From Diadophis punctatus similis (taxonomy: Eukaryota > Chordata > Lepidosauria > Squamata > Dipsadidae), in contig JALIGW010000001.1 in the NCBI GenBank assembly GCA_023053685.1, positions 154,339,466 to 154,403,465 of the forward strand: a stretch of 64,000 nucleotides of DNA. Reading direction: 5' to 3'. Made by a program: the position numbers and the translations under genes. Under the pieces are notes generated by a model that was not told the DNA's origin, made no database searches, and was given only the letters and a program-made list of their open reading frames with translations. Below, piece by piece: positions 33,927 through 50,429 of this stretch (position 1 is the first letter of the stretch; every line of letters begins with the position of its first letter).

Positions 33927-33957
33927 GCTTTCCCGTGTATCTCAACAGGCATTTATG
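33927..33957 (+). CDS. MACROD2: Micro-exon of a macro-domain ADP-ribosyl hydrolase, best match MACROD2
   Basis: A 31-nt exon. Upstream is a pyrimidine-rich run (TTTTCTTCTTTTTTCTTACAG) ending in AG at 33925-33926; downstream is a GTATGT donor at 33958. Read in phase 0 it encodes AFPCISTGIY, and the last base starts a Gly codon completed after splicing, so the exon ends in phase 1. The CISTG(I/V)(Y/F)G loop is a hallmark of MacroD-type macro domains, where it contacts the diphosphate and distal ribose of ADP-ribose. These enzymes remove mono-ADP-ribose from acidic residues. Ile-Tyr after STG fits MACROD2 as I recall it; MACROD1 has Val-Phe. No flanking macro-domain exon was found in the window, which fits the very large introns of MACROD2 in other vertebrates. 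MACROD1 or another paralogue is the main alternative. The exon is far below any ORF length cut-off, so this call rests on motif and splice sites. Confidence 0.82.
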
Positions 33958-34326
33958 GTATGTAAAACTGACTGTGAATTTCTATATAACAAAGTTTTAT
34001 GGCAATCAACTTTAAGAGATTTTCCTCTTTCCCCTTTATTGTTTTAATTTATACCATGAATTAGTAGGGCAGTCTACGCTGGTAAACTGTGCCGTGTTCA
34101 AAAATTACAAAATTAACAAAATCTCAAAATATTATTCTTGTCTTGCATTTATGAGTTTATGTTGATAAGAATAAGTTTTTTTGATTGGATTCAAAACTGC
34201 CATTACTTTTATGTGAATAGAGCTCAATATATACAACTTGGTGAGTTTCATGTGCATAATGTATTTCTGAAGCTCACTATAGCATGAACAAAATGATATA
34301 TCAATTGTTACTATTTGTCCCACCCA

Positions 34327-34329
<3 letters not shown>

Positions 34330-34414
<85 letters not shown>
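34330..34414. repeat. (AC)n-CGTACG-(TG)n palindromic microsatellite
   Basis: About 44 bp of AC followed by CGTACG and about 34 bp of TG, a perfect self-complementary dinucleotide tract able to form a long hairpin. Confidence 0.95.
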
Positions 34415-34416
<2 letters not shown>

Positions 34417-34826
34417 CTCATGATTCCCTGGTGAGTCCTAGAAACTAAATTTCTAACTTAACAACAAAAAATATTATTCTGCATTTGGTCCTGAAATTAA
34501 ACAAAAAGTCTTATACTTTTTCTAGACATGTCAGTTAATTTTAATATTCTTCCCTGGATGTAGAAAAGGGTATGTGGAAATAAAACTAATGAACACAAGG
34601 AGGCAATGAGATTACTGCACTGTTCTTTAAGTGTTTGTGGCTTTTGATTGTAAATATTTTTGACTACAATGATTCAGGTAATCCCAAAGTTATCTTATTT
34701 TGCATTTGAAATTGGAAATTTTATTATTTAATATCATCAAAACAGAACATAGAAAAAAATGTCTTTGCTTTAATAATCTATCCACTAGAAAGTTGATTTA
34801 TTATGGAATTTTCTGGAACCTCTGTG

Positions 34827-34861
34827 TGATCATCATTATCATCATCATCACCATCATCATC
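34827..34861. repeat. Imperfect (ATC)n microsatellite
   Basis: ATCATCATTATCATCATCAT and variants, about 35 bp. Confidence 0.85.
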
Positions 34862-35329
34862 CAACCAGATTTTTATTCTATTTTTTAAAAACATTTAACC
34901 AGCTCAAGGCAGCAAACATACCTAACATTCAATTAGCTATTCCAATTTGACATTAAAACGATTAAGCCTGTTATAGTTCTGATAAAAGGGCGAACTTGCC
35001 CTAATAAATTTTGCAATATTTGAGGCTTGAGAGCGATTCCATTGCTAGTTGCACTGGCCCTATATCTGATATTTCTTCCTGATTTTGTATGAATATACTA
35101 CATGAATAATTTTGCCACTTTCTTTGAATATTAAAGCCCAAATGGATAGGCAGGCTTATGATTCACAAGACTTTACTAAAGGGATTGTGAAATAAACTCA
35201 GTTGCCATGTGATAGAACTACAGTTGATGCTCCCAAATTTAATGTCTATGGAGAGCATCCAGAACATATCTCTGTTGCCTCTCAAGCTATCTTTCATATT
35301 TGACTCTCAGGATTAACCATTCCAAATCT

Positions 35330-35495
35330 CTTTGCTTTTCGTGTGCAATGTTGTATCATCTATACATTGGAGGTTGTTGATATTCCAACCACCGATTTTA
35401 CCCCCAATGGTAGATTCCTCCAAATGTGCATTTTTGCATAACTATTTCTGTGTACATGTTGAATGGTATAGATGACAAGATGCAGCCTAATCTCT
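35330..35495 (-). mobile_element. BovB/RTE LINE RT relic
   Basis: Minus strand reads GCILSSIPFNMYTEIVMQKC (motif B region), then after a frameshift KIGGWNINNLQCIDDTTLHT, in which CIDD is a decayed YADD motif C. The spacing and the KIGG-NINNL block are typical of BovB. Very short and degraded. Confidence 0.6.
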
Positions 35496-38577
<3,082 letters not shown>

Positions 38578-39532
38578 ATTATAGATCTATTTCGAGCTTA
38601 TTTTGCTCTCGTCAGATAGCCATACCCCTTACTGGGAATATATATATAATCCTGCCCATCTCACTCTGCAAAGTCACTCTGGCTGGCTTTGATGAAAAGA
38701 TGTGGTAAAATAGACTCTGGATGAGGAAAATTACTCATTATGGAGGATAACTGACGCAAAAAATGAGAATGAGAGGAAGATATTATACAATGCACATAGA
38801 TTAAAAAAATGAGAAATGTAGAAAGAGATAACTAGAACAGTTAAAATTAAAAAGAAGAAAATAAAATATAGAAATGTTTTGATGGAAGTTTTAAAACTGT
38901 TATTGAAGTGGGTGGGAAGGGCTAAACAAGAAACTATAGAAAATTGAATGAAATTCAGATAAAATAGTCCAGGAATGATTTCCGTTTTAAATTAAATTCT
39001 ATGTCAGATTTAGTTTTAAATAACAAAGTCAGTTTGGATATTGAAACATGTTCCAATGACTTGGATAATCATTCTTCCAAAGAAGGGAATCAAATGACTT
39101 TTCCAGTAAGAACCATATAATGCTCTTGTAACTGTTAGCATATACAAAACATCTTCTTTATATAATACTAGCTGATTACCCGGCATTGCCCGGGTATTTA
39201 TTTATCCCAATCTTGTATTAGACAGGAAAAGGAATGAAATATATCTATAGTGTGAAATCAAAGCAATTTTATTTACAGGGCTTTAAAAGTACAAGGACCT
39301 TCAAATCCCAGCTACGGACCTGTGGACAGCTGGGGGATTTAGAAGCGCCATCCCCCTGCCTCTGCCACCACCCGTTTTACCATTTCCTCAAACTGGTCCT
39401 GGGACTGGAACATAAATCCCTGAGCTGACCCATGCTGCACCTCCTCCACCCCTGCTGAAATAGGCTGAGTCTCCTCTCTGGCCTCCATACCTCTTTCGCC
39501 TCGGTTGGGGTGGTCCCGTCCTTCGCGCGATG

Positions 39533-39870
39533 AGTTGGGGCAAGGACGATCCTGGGAACACGGGCCGAAGCTGTGAGGTGGGGATGGGTGATCCACTTAG
39601 GCCGTGGCACGCTTACTCAAAGTCCTCTGTACTGGCCTAATCAGGCTCCCTTCGCTTCGTAGGCCTACTGTGTGAGGGAAGCCTAGGTCTGTGTTGGGGA
39701 AAAGGATGATCCTGGGAACACAGGCCGAAGCTGTTCCCTGCAAGATTGGGCTGCCGCAGTGAGGTGGGGGTGGCTGATCCGCTTAGGCCATGGCACGCTC
39801 AATCAAAGGCCTCTGTACTGGCCTAATCAGGCTTCCTTCATAGGCCTAATGTGTAACGGAGACCTAGGCC
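39533..39870. repeat. Tandem duplication of about 160 bp
   Basis: GATCCTGGGAACACGGGCCG at about 39549 and GATCCTGGGAACACAGGCCG at about 39708, each followed by GAGGTGGGG, CTTAGGCC-TGGCACGCT and CTCTGTACTGGCCTAATCAG. The second unit contains an extra 30-bp block. Confidence 0.85.
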
Positions 39871-40047
39871 TCTTCAGAAAAACTCTGAGCTAGGCTCAGT
39901 GTACAGAACACAACTGTTGTTCTGAAAGGCCATCCCTAGGGGTGCTAGGGGTGTCTTACCCCCACAATATTTTTCGCCAGATAGTAAGTCATATGTGTAC
40001 CAAGTTTGGTTGAAATTGCTTGAGGCGTTCCAGAGTTATGCTGGAAC

Positions 40048-40136
40048 ATACATACATACATACATACATACATACATACATACATACATACATACATACA
40101 TACATACATGCACACATACATAAATACATACATACA
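40048..40136. repeat. (CATA)n tetranucleotide array
   Basis: About 90 bp near the 3' end of the unclassified repeat. Confidence 0.95.
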
Positions 40137-40159
40137 GCCATTTATATATAGATAGATAC

Positions 40160-42654
40160 TGCTCTTAAACATTTACTCATGACCTTATAGAAAAACTGAG
40201 CTTGATTTTTTCTGCTTAGATAAGCAATATGCTTATCTAAGAACTGCACTCTCCACTCTGCTCCCAGCCTTTGTGCTCAGGTGATTACATACATACAGTA
40301 TAAACCTATAGTGACTGTATACTACAGTCGGTATACTTACATTACACAATATATTTACAGACATAAACAGCTACAGTGAAAACTTCTTCATTGTAAAAAT
40401 AGTGTCTTCTCTCCTGTTAACATCTGACATCACAGCTTGCAAAAGCTTTTTAATAGAAACTGCCTGATGATGCTTTCTCAGCAGGGTGGCTTTCTCTGTA
40501 TCAATTTTGTTGTTGTTGTTGGTTTGCAAATGCATGCAGCACACACTGAAAATGTGGAAGGGGTGGTGCTGGCAGTTTCATTTTTTCCCCCTTTTGTGTG
40601 GAATGGGGAGAAAGGATTTTTCCTTAGTCCAAGAGTGCAGCAATATACAGGAAAGACACAAGCTCGTGATTTTTAAAAGTTTGTTGGTCAGCCGCAAGGT
40701 CAACTGATTGGCTTGTGGTATTTCCTGCCTATTGGAATCAGGTTCAAGGCCAGCAAAAGTAAAAGTGGTTTGCAAAATAGCTTCAAACTTGTTTGTAAGG
40801 GATTGGGAATAAAAACTATGGGACTGCCCATTGACAGTCTTATTTCAGTTTAATAATAGGCAATGTGAAAAATACTTTTTCAAGATGTAGAAGTTGTCTA
40901 TATTCTTTGATTATCAGTGGGTCCATTGTTTGGTACACCACTGTGAGTGATACACCATTGTGAAGGTTACATGCTAAACATAATTTTGTGGAGCTTGGTA
41001 ACTCATGAAGAAACCCACTTATACTATAGATCAGAACTTGTTAAAGTATCTCTAAATTCTCACTTTAATCAGTTGTCAAATGTTTCTTGAGATAGGTAAA
41101 ACTTAACTAAGACACTGCAATTTTCAGCACAAGAAGCGATCTAATTCTTATTTTTATATCTTTATATGAATTTTAACAAATGTTTTATTTGCTTAGCATA
41201 AAGAATCTGATTCCTTGCAACAGATAATGTGTTATAAATATTTTTTCATTAAAAATAGTCAAGAAGCAAATTAGTATTTCTTATACACTATATATGAAAA
41301 GAAACGAGACCAAAGATGTTTGCAATGTTTCTCATGGTAGTTAAAACAATTCTGAGAATCCTGTTTTTTGTTTTTGTTCATTAGATAAACACATTAGACA
41401 AGAAAGCTACTGTATTAGTGGAAAAGACAATTGTTGCCAAAGAAAAAGGATGAAATTTTGTAGAGTCTTCTTCAGTGAATAACAAGGGATGTTCCTGAGT
41501 CAGGAAACAGATTTGGATGATGATCTCTAATGGCTTCTTAAGTTTTTACTTTGTGGATCTGGCTTCTGATTATAACTGGTCATTTTAGCCTGGAAAGTAG
41601 ATTCCGACTTTGTCACTTCTGCACCTGCTTAATGTACTGTGTGCTATTGATTACTGTGAACCTTTTCACCTGTCGTCTGGAAATGTGACATTTTTTTAAA
41701 AAAAGCTAATGTATCATTAGCAAAGGAAATTCAACAGAAAGAGTAAAATGTGGCTTTTATCAGGTAAATTAATTTTAATAGTATAGTCGGTGGAAAGACT
41801 TACTTTTATTAAAGTCCTCCTTGCTCACAATTTCACAGAATGGAAATTTTAAAAATCTCACAAGTCAAAGGGAAGCACATTAAATTGTAAAATATTCCAC
41901 TAACTTAACAGATTTGCTAAATTACAATTTGGAACAGGAACAATTTTCAGGAAATTTCTTTACTGAAGAAATAGAAGTGATTTCTTTAAAAATAAATTTG
42001 CAACTTATGTATTTGATCTTTCAAGTGCTATGATTTTGCACTCTCATCTTTTCAAGTTTTTTTTTAAAGGTTTAGTTTCTCCTTTCATTGATATATCAGT
42101 ATGAAAGGCTGACAACCTGCATTACAAGACGTTCCCTTTTCACTGTACCAGCAATCATAGATGATCATTTGGAGACTAGGGATAATTAGAGAGGTCAGGA
42201 ACATAGAGGAATGGTTTTGGATATGATGGAGTTATTACCAAAATGATAGGTTCACTGGGAATACACTGGAATAATACCTTTCACTTGGTCCATGAATATC
42301 GAAAACCTAGCCTTCTAGATCCTGACATTTTGCAATTACATTAGATTTCAGTTCCATAATACTCACCCTACAAGGTATGTCTAGTATAACATACTTCGAA
42401 CATCCCAGTGAGAATAATAATTATTAAAATACGTGAAAATGGTTCATAAAAGCTTATGCCTTTTTCAAAAAATTGTTAGTCTGACAATATTTCTTCTGAT
42501 TTTTGACTGTCATAGGATAGCATAGCTCTCCTACTGAAACCATTGAATGCAGTCATGAGCTAATGAGCTAGCTTTAACTTAGGTGCTACAACTGACCCAC
42601 TGTGTATAAGTAGAAATACCTATGGAGATTCTCAGTCATCCAGGTCATGGTTGT
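40160..42654. other. Unannotated AT-rich intronic sequence
   Basis: About 2.5 kb with no supported feature. Confidence 0.5.
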
Positions 42655-42815
42655 CCCAAAGGTGCTTTTTCAAAAGGCAACTGGACTTTCTTTGTTTTTC
42701 CTTGAAGACATTTTGCTTCTCATCCAAGAAGCTTCCAGAACTGTAGAAGCTTCTTGGATGAGAAGCAAGGAAAAACAAAGACAGTCCATTTGCCTTTTGA
42801 AAAAGCACCTTTGGG
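42655..42815. repeat. 161-bp inverted repeat
   Basis: CCCAAAGGTGCTTTTTCAAA is mirrored by TTTGAAAAAGCACCTTTGGG, and the inner CATCCAAGAAGCTTC by GAAGCTTCTTGGATG, around a ten-base loop. The right arm lacks about 11 bp present in the left. The CTTCTCATCCAAGAAGCTTC core is a sequence I recall as a common vertebrate repeat. Confidence 0.9.
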
Positions 42816-42913
42816 CATGAGTAGGAATGTTCAACTATATAGTTTCAGATGAACAACTTTTGCTTCTCATTGCTTTTTCATTTTGATTATATTTTTGATT
42901 GATTGATTAATTA

Positions 42914-43422
42914 CCGTATTTTTCGGAGTATAAGACGCACCAGAGTATAAGACGCACCTTAGTTTTGGGGGAGGAAAATAGGGGGGAAATCTACCTACCA
43001 GGTATTCATCTGGCTAGCATCCTTAGTCTGTTCAGCTTCAGCACATTATTTTATCCCCTGGTTAGGGCTGAAAAAAATATTCTTCGAAGGGAGTAGGAAT
43101 GAAAACAAACCTGCAAAGACTTAGGGCTGGAAAAAACTTCTTCGGAGGGAGTAGGAATAAAAAAATGCTGCAAGCCAGTAAGATCGTTAGCACCTCGTTA
43201 GGGCTGAAAAAACCTTTTTCAGAGGGAGTAGGAATGAAAACAAGCCTGCAAAGAGTTAGGGCTGGAAAAAACTAGTTCGGACAGAGTAGGGAAGATCGTT
43301 AGCGCCTCATTAGGGCTGAAAAAAAGCTTCAAAATAAGCTACATTCGAAGTATAAGACGCACCCAAATTTTCAGCCTCTTTTAGGGAGGAAAAAGATACG
43401 TCTTATACTCCGGAAAATACGG
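42914..43422. mobile_element. MITE with CCGTATTTTTCGGAGTATAA ends and TA duplication
   Basis: Left CCGTATTTTTCGGAGTATAA then GACGCACC; right end is its inverted copy with two differences. TA flanks both sides (42912-42913 and 43423-43424), which fits a Tc1/mariner-type element. The inside holds five related units starting TTAGGGCTG(G)AAAAAA and, in four, AGGGAGTAGGAAT. GTATAAGACGCACC also recurs at 42944 and 43352. No transposase. Confidence 0.8.
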
Positions 43423-43700
43423 TATATACCACCAACTCTTAGAGACCAATTAGATGGAATTTTTCAGGATGATTTGTTCTCTAACCTGACTTCTTAGGTC
43501 TCTCAAGAGTCCATCCATCACTTTGGTAACTGAGTCCATCCATCTTGTTCTTGGTTATCCTCCTTTTCTGATTCCTTTTTCTTTTCCAACACTATGGACT
43601 TCTTAAGGGCTTTGTATAAAGGTAAAGGAATTCCTGCAGGTTTTATTCCACTATCTGTAGCCGACTTTAGGGAAGGGTGCTCCTCTCTGTTTCTTTAAGC

Positions 43701-43834
43701 CAGGGCTGTCAAACTCACAGCCTGCGGGTCTGATGCGTCACGCTCTGGCCACGCTCATGGCTGGTTTAGCGAAGGGGGAAAAATCCCGATATGTCATGTG
43801 ATACTGCCGTGACGATGTGAGTTTGACACCTCTG
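43701..43834. mobile_element. hAT MITE (CAGGGGTGTCAAAC family), 134 bp
   Basis: Perfect 8-bp duplication CTTTAAGC at 43693-43700 and 43835-43842. Ends CAGGGCTGTCAAAC and, reverse-complemented, CAGAGGTGTCAAAC. Same family as 9228-10944. Confidence 0.92.
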
Positions 43835-44292
43835 CTTTAAGCCATTGAACCAGTGCTGTATGAAAACATTTCCACAGTCATGTGGCCAGTATGACATCAG
43901 CTGGGCCTTGTATAATGTGTCTAAATTAAGACAATTTGAGCTAGTCATTTGTGCCTCAAGAAAGAGCTCTAGAATGTTTTGTTCTGTGATCTGTAGTTTG
44001 TTCTCTTGGCTATCCATGGTTTATAAGAGTCTTCTTCAACACTAAAGAATAAAAATGTCAATACACTTTCTATTCTACTTCAAAGTCCAATTTACAGTTT
44101 CATATTGTGTATCACAAGGAAAACCATTTCCTTTGTGATTCTTAACTTTTAAGTGAAGGGACATCACATATTTTTTGTCAAAACTTTCATTGCTGCCCTA
44201 CCAAGTATGCAGTGCATTTCTTCACTACTTGTTCCTTTAATGTTCATATTCAAACCTAAAAGGCAACATTTATCACCAATTCAGTATCATCT

Positions 44293-44330
44293 TCATTTTC
44301 AGTTCTAAGGCTGATTAGAACTGAAAATGA
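44293..44330. repeat. 15-bp perfect hairpin
   Basis: TCATTTTCAGTTCTA (44293-44307) against TAGAACTGAAAATGA (44316-44330), eight-base loop. Confidence 0.9.
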
Positions 44331-44445
44331 TTTAACTGTAGTTCCATTTTTTGACTATGCTCCTCGAGTTTCATTATTGTCCTTTATTATTGCAGGACAA
44401 TTTTCAATTATTAACTATACACATATTTGCTCCAGGATATCAAAT

Positions 44446-44706
44446 GTTCTCTCCTTATATATTCCATCTATATGTCAAATATACACTATATTGAAGGAGG
44501 CTAAATTGGAATAAAAACGACATGGTTTTATAAGTGAAGGAAGAAATATCAATAACCTGTGCTATGTTAATTATAGTATAGTTAGCATAGCACAGGTTAC
44601 TAATGTTTCTTCCTTCACTTATAAAACCATGTTATTTTTATTCCAATTTAGCCTCCTTCAATATATATTTGGCATATAGATGGAATATATAAGGAGGGAG
44701 AGCATA
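44446..44706. repeat. 261-bp inverted repeat, arms about 120 bp
   Basis: Positions x and 89152-x pair from about 44446/44706 to 44570/44582, with a few mismatches and small indels. CTCCTTATATATTCCATCTA is at the left edge and its inverse at the right. Possibly a fold-back MITE; no flanking duplication seen. Confidence 0.88.
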
Positions 44707-45607
44707 TAGCCTTGTCTCATTCATTTGATGATCTGGAGAAGATATGTGTATAAGTTTTTTAATAGAAAAATGAGATATTTTGAGTTTCCCATTTTTATGA
44801 GGACATATCACACAATATGATATGGTTGACCCAAAGAAAAGGTCTAAGTGTGCTGAAGCTTCTGCCCAAATTAGAAGGATACATTAAATGAAGAAGCAAT
44901 CAATGAAGTACATATTGAGTTCTTTTTAGTATACTTTAGCTTTCCCAGTTATCATTTCTTAAATCATTCTGAAATCTGACACTTCTCTTTCTATATAAAA
45001 TTCTAAGAGTCACAACTGCAGAATGACAAGGATCTGAGAAGCTTTTCAGAAGCAGAATAACTGGAACCGGCAATCCACTTCTTTATTTCCTTTGTACAAC
45101 CAACCTTGACAAATTAATCACAATCAAATGTTGGCTTCACGAAAGGGCAACCTATATAGAACAGAAGAAAAATGAAGTTTCTCACCATCCCTGACAATCT
45201 AATCTTTCAGTTCACCCCGTTATAGTGAACTAAGGGACTTTGGTGTTTCTTTCACTAGTCCTACCCATAAAGACCTGTCTGTTTCGAGACCTACGGTTTA
45301 ACTGAGGTGATGAAGGCCACCAAATGCTAGTTCATTACCTTGTTAATCAGCCTGCGGAGTGAGGATCCAGTTACTTTCTCCAAATCAGAAAATATCATTG
45401 TGGACTGTCTATAAGAAAAGGAAAAGAGCATCATCTAAATGGAAGCTTGCAGAGTTATTTCACACTGGAGCTGCTGTGTGCTGGAAGCTGCATTGGGCTA
45501 AGGGAGGAATATCATTGTAGATAGAAAAGAAAGACAAGGTGCTATTTTAAGACAACACTTTCTCTAACTTGCCTTTTACATAGAATGTTGGGGAGTAGTA
45601 GGCAAAT

Positions 45608-45682
45608 ACTAGCCGCCCAGAGTCTCTGTGGAGTGGGCGGCATACAAATGCAACTAATAAATAAATAAATAAATAAATAAAT
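45608..45682 (+). mobile_element. L2/SINE-type 3' tail only
   Basis: CTAGCCGCCCAGAGTCTCTG and GTGGGCGGCATACAAATG followed by (AATA)n. Matches the tail style of the copy at 28057-28320. Extreme 5' truncation. Confidence 0.65.
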
Positions 45683-46042
45683 GCTTGAAAGTAAGAAATT
45701 TGCGTATCCTCGCCCCCAATTCTCCAATCTAGAAACTCAGGAAAGGATACATATTCCATCTCCTATTTATCCTTGCAATAAATTGCCAAGGCAAGTAATG
45801 GGGCGAAACAATAATTTATTATGCTCACTCAGTGATATCCATTATGTAGGTGCTTGTGTATAAAGTGTATCACGAGGGGCTGGTGTACAGTAAAATTAAT
45901 AGAAATTATGAGAAAAAAAGCAGGCAGTAGAACCCAGATCTCTTCTGAACGTTAGCCTCCTTCATATCAAAGTTCCTAGAATAAGAAATACTAAGCAACT
46001 TTTATAAGAGGAAACATTTTGAGAAAGAACCATATTGTATAC

Positions 46043-46405
46043 CAGGGGTCTTGCAAACTTGGCAACTTTAAGACTTGTGGACTTACATTACATTTATTGA
46101 ATAGTCCGAAGGCCTTTTCAAAAAAAAAGAAACAGAACAAACAGGTACAGAAACAACCGTACAAAAATGTACATGGTACATAACATCAAAATTCAACGAT
46201 ATCAAAATTCAATAACTAAATTTCTAAAACTAGATAACCCAAATGAAATATCTCGTCTCTAACTCAGCTCATCTTTCTTACAATCAATAAAATTCTTTAA
46301 CTTGTGGACTTCAACTCCCAGAATTCCTCAGCCAGTCATGCTGGCTGGTAAATTCTGGGAGTTGCAGTCCACAAGTCTTAAGGTTGCCAAAATTGGAGAC
46401 CCCTG
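46043..46405. mobile_element. Palindromic hAT MITE (CAGGGGTC family) with nested insertion
   Basis: Flanks TTGTATAC (46035-46042) and TTCTATAC (46406-46413) match 7 of 8. Left arm CAGGGGTCTTGCAAACTTGG, then AAGACTTGTGGACTT; the right arm is the inverse (CCACAAGTCTTAAGGTTGCC to GGAGACCCCTG). The centre AACTCCCAGAATTCC / GGAATT-type inverse makes it almost fully palindromic once the 215-bp insert is ignored. Confidence 0.88.
46085..46299 (-). mobile_element. LINE 3'-end insertion with 12-bp duplication
   Basis: ACTTGTGGACTT occurs at 46073-46084 and 46300-46311. The minus strand ends in CGGACTATTCAATAAATGTA and ATGT, a LINE-type 3' end with a microsatellite-like terminus. Only about 200 bp of 3' UTR are present, so the clade is not assigned. 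Confidence 0.72.
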
Positions 46406-47307
46406 TTCTATACTGTTGTTATTAACCCATATTCAAGCATGTGATTCTAAAGTGGCACAGTCTTATATTTATCAAGTGAATTCCACATGTAAGAATTTCT
46501 CACTAGGTAAAAAGAGTGAGGAGGAACAGAATTGCTAATGTTCAATCTATGTTTCCACAGTGCAACTGTGTTTTACTTTAGTAGTTATGTCAACCTCCAG
46601 TTGTATCTGCTACCATCTTCTCTCCTTTTAATGATCATAGATTTTCTAAGAAGAGCCTGATCTTCCAATATGGTACCCACGGAGCTCTTCCTTATTGCCC
46701 TTCAGGATTCTTTCTCAACTTGGCAATATCACAACCTTCTATTAACATGCTATTATTCTGCAAAAGTATAAATGTGCCAATAGTTGTACAGTCCTGCAAT
46801 AGGGAAATCCAGATAATTTCTCTGAGAAAGATTTACTTGTTTGGTTTAATGCTTTAGAAGGCAGAAAAATCAACAGATTTTGCCAACAAGGAAGCAATCT
46901 AAAAGTTAAGAAAACAAGTTTGGACCTTATGAGCTCATAAATAGAGGATGATTTCTGTAGTTTCTGTAGTTGAAAGTAGACAAGGAGATCAGAAATAAAA
47001 CTAGTCGAAGTATTTTTCTCTTAGTGTGAGCATCTATTGAATCAAAGCCTCTTTTGCAAGCAAAAGGATCCTTTTCTGTTAAGCAAGGGCAGCTTAAGGT
47101 CCAAGCTAAATTGTCATAATGAAGCCATATAAGAAAATATAACAAATCTCACTTATTAAATAGGAATAGTTTTATCTAGACTTGTTCAGAGAAACAAAAT
47201 GTGTTTTGCAATCTGCTTATAGTCTTATGGAGATAGGAATGGAAGCCAAGTGACTTACTTTTGAATTTTCAAAATTAGGAATAAATCAAAATTAGGAATA
47301 AATCAAA

Positions 47308-47502
<195 letters not shown>

Positions 47503-47608
47503 ACACATATAGAATAGTGTGTGTCGGCTATAGAAACAGCCTGGATGGTCCCAGAGAGGAGCTGAAAGGCAAAAAGGAAGCTGTGATGCTTTCTTCCATA
47601 TTTGGAAG

Positions 47609-47968
<360 letters not shown>

Positions 47969-48654
47969 ATGCTTTTTGCACATCACCAATACCATGGTGT
48001 CTTTGACTCAGATGTGTTCCTCTCAGTACTATTTTATTGTGCTTCCATGAAATCATTTCTTAGAATGAGAGACTTGACTACCACAAAAGTACCATAAACT
48101 GCAGTAAATATAAATTTACGGGTTTTTTTTCTTTAGCGTGCTTTCCTAGTATTTGTGCCTCTAAGCTTTGAAGAAAAACATTATAATAGGTGTAAGCTGT
48201 TGGGAGTTATATGACTGATGATCTTATGAGACATATTCAATAGCAGCCTTTCATGTGCCTGAATACACCAACATCTGTGACTGACATTATGGTTAATGCT
48301 AAATATGTTACTTATTTGCCAGTATTGCTAGGATGCCAGTTGAGTTTGTAAGAATGGATTGCTTGCACATTACATTTGTACTTCAAATGGAAGTACAATT
48401 TATATTTTCTTCAGAAAATGAACACATCATTGTCTGAAAGCAAATTTCAGTATCTGTTATAGCTCTTGAAGTATTTTTCTTGCAATGTAAGTGCATTAGC
48501 TTAGCTTAGTTGCAGCTGAACAATCTTCATCAGACAATGCTCTTTAATATATACTTGGCACCTGCATATTTTTACTTTCAAAGTAATACCTGTTTAGTAG
48601 GCAAACTGATTTTATTGATTTAAAAAATGGGTTTTAACAGAGGAATTTTGGGGG

Positions 48655-49816
<1,162 letters not shown>

Positions 49817-50429
49817 AAGCCTAACAATCTTCTCTGAGACATAGATTTGAGGGAGTATGAAGGCAGCAAGGGTGCAGAAAATTCCATGGTACAAGCTTGT
49901 TTTTGTCCATGCAAGGTAAGATTTTCTCCATGAATTGGGGAAATACTGCAGTGAATAGATTTAATTTCCCTTCCCCCATGGGTGAGAATGGCTTAAAGCC
50001 CACATTGAGAATTTTAAACCTTAAAAATGACCTTGTTCCATTACAGTCTTGTTTCATTCTGAGATAAGGAACCAGCTTCATCTGTCAATATTTCATACCA
50101 AATATGGTGATTAGAGTCTCTCTATACTTCATGTTCCCAAACGGTCCATTTCTTCTTTGGCTCTAATTGGGGAAAAAAATTCCCTCCCTCGCTCTTCATT
50201 TTATCTGCCAAATTTATAGGCAAACCTTGGACAGCAAAAGTGACTAACAAGCAAGAACTGGAGTGCATAACACTCAGACACAGCACTTGAAAACCACAAA
50301 AAACTGCATTGTCATGCTGGGGAATTCACTGGAGAAAGCAATTCTATTTGGAAGAGTTAGTGGTGAAAGGAAACCAGGCCATCAAAGAACATGATATGTT
50401 AATATGTTAATATGTTAATATGATGGCTG

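Larger units (their letters stand above)
33958..35329 (+). other. Intron start downstream of the MACROD2 micro-exon
   Basis: Starts with the GTATGT donor. Holds two simple repeats (34330-34414 and 34827-34861) and otherwise AT-rich sequence with nothing recognised. Confidence 0.6.
39168..40158 (+). mobile_element. Unclassified interspersed repeat with CTAGCTGATTACCCGGC start
   Basis: Starts ACTAGCTGATTACCCGGCAT then TGCCCGGGTATTTATTTATC. Ends with GTACCAAGTTTGGTTGAAAT, GTTCCAGAGTTATGCTGGAA, a (CATA)n array and TTTATATATAGATAG. I recall starts and ends of this style as widespread animal repeats, but I cannot place the superfamily. Between them lies a GC-richer block with a 160-bp tandem duplication. 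No coding frame of note. Confidence 0.6.
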
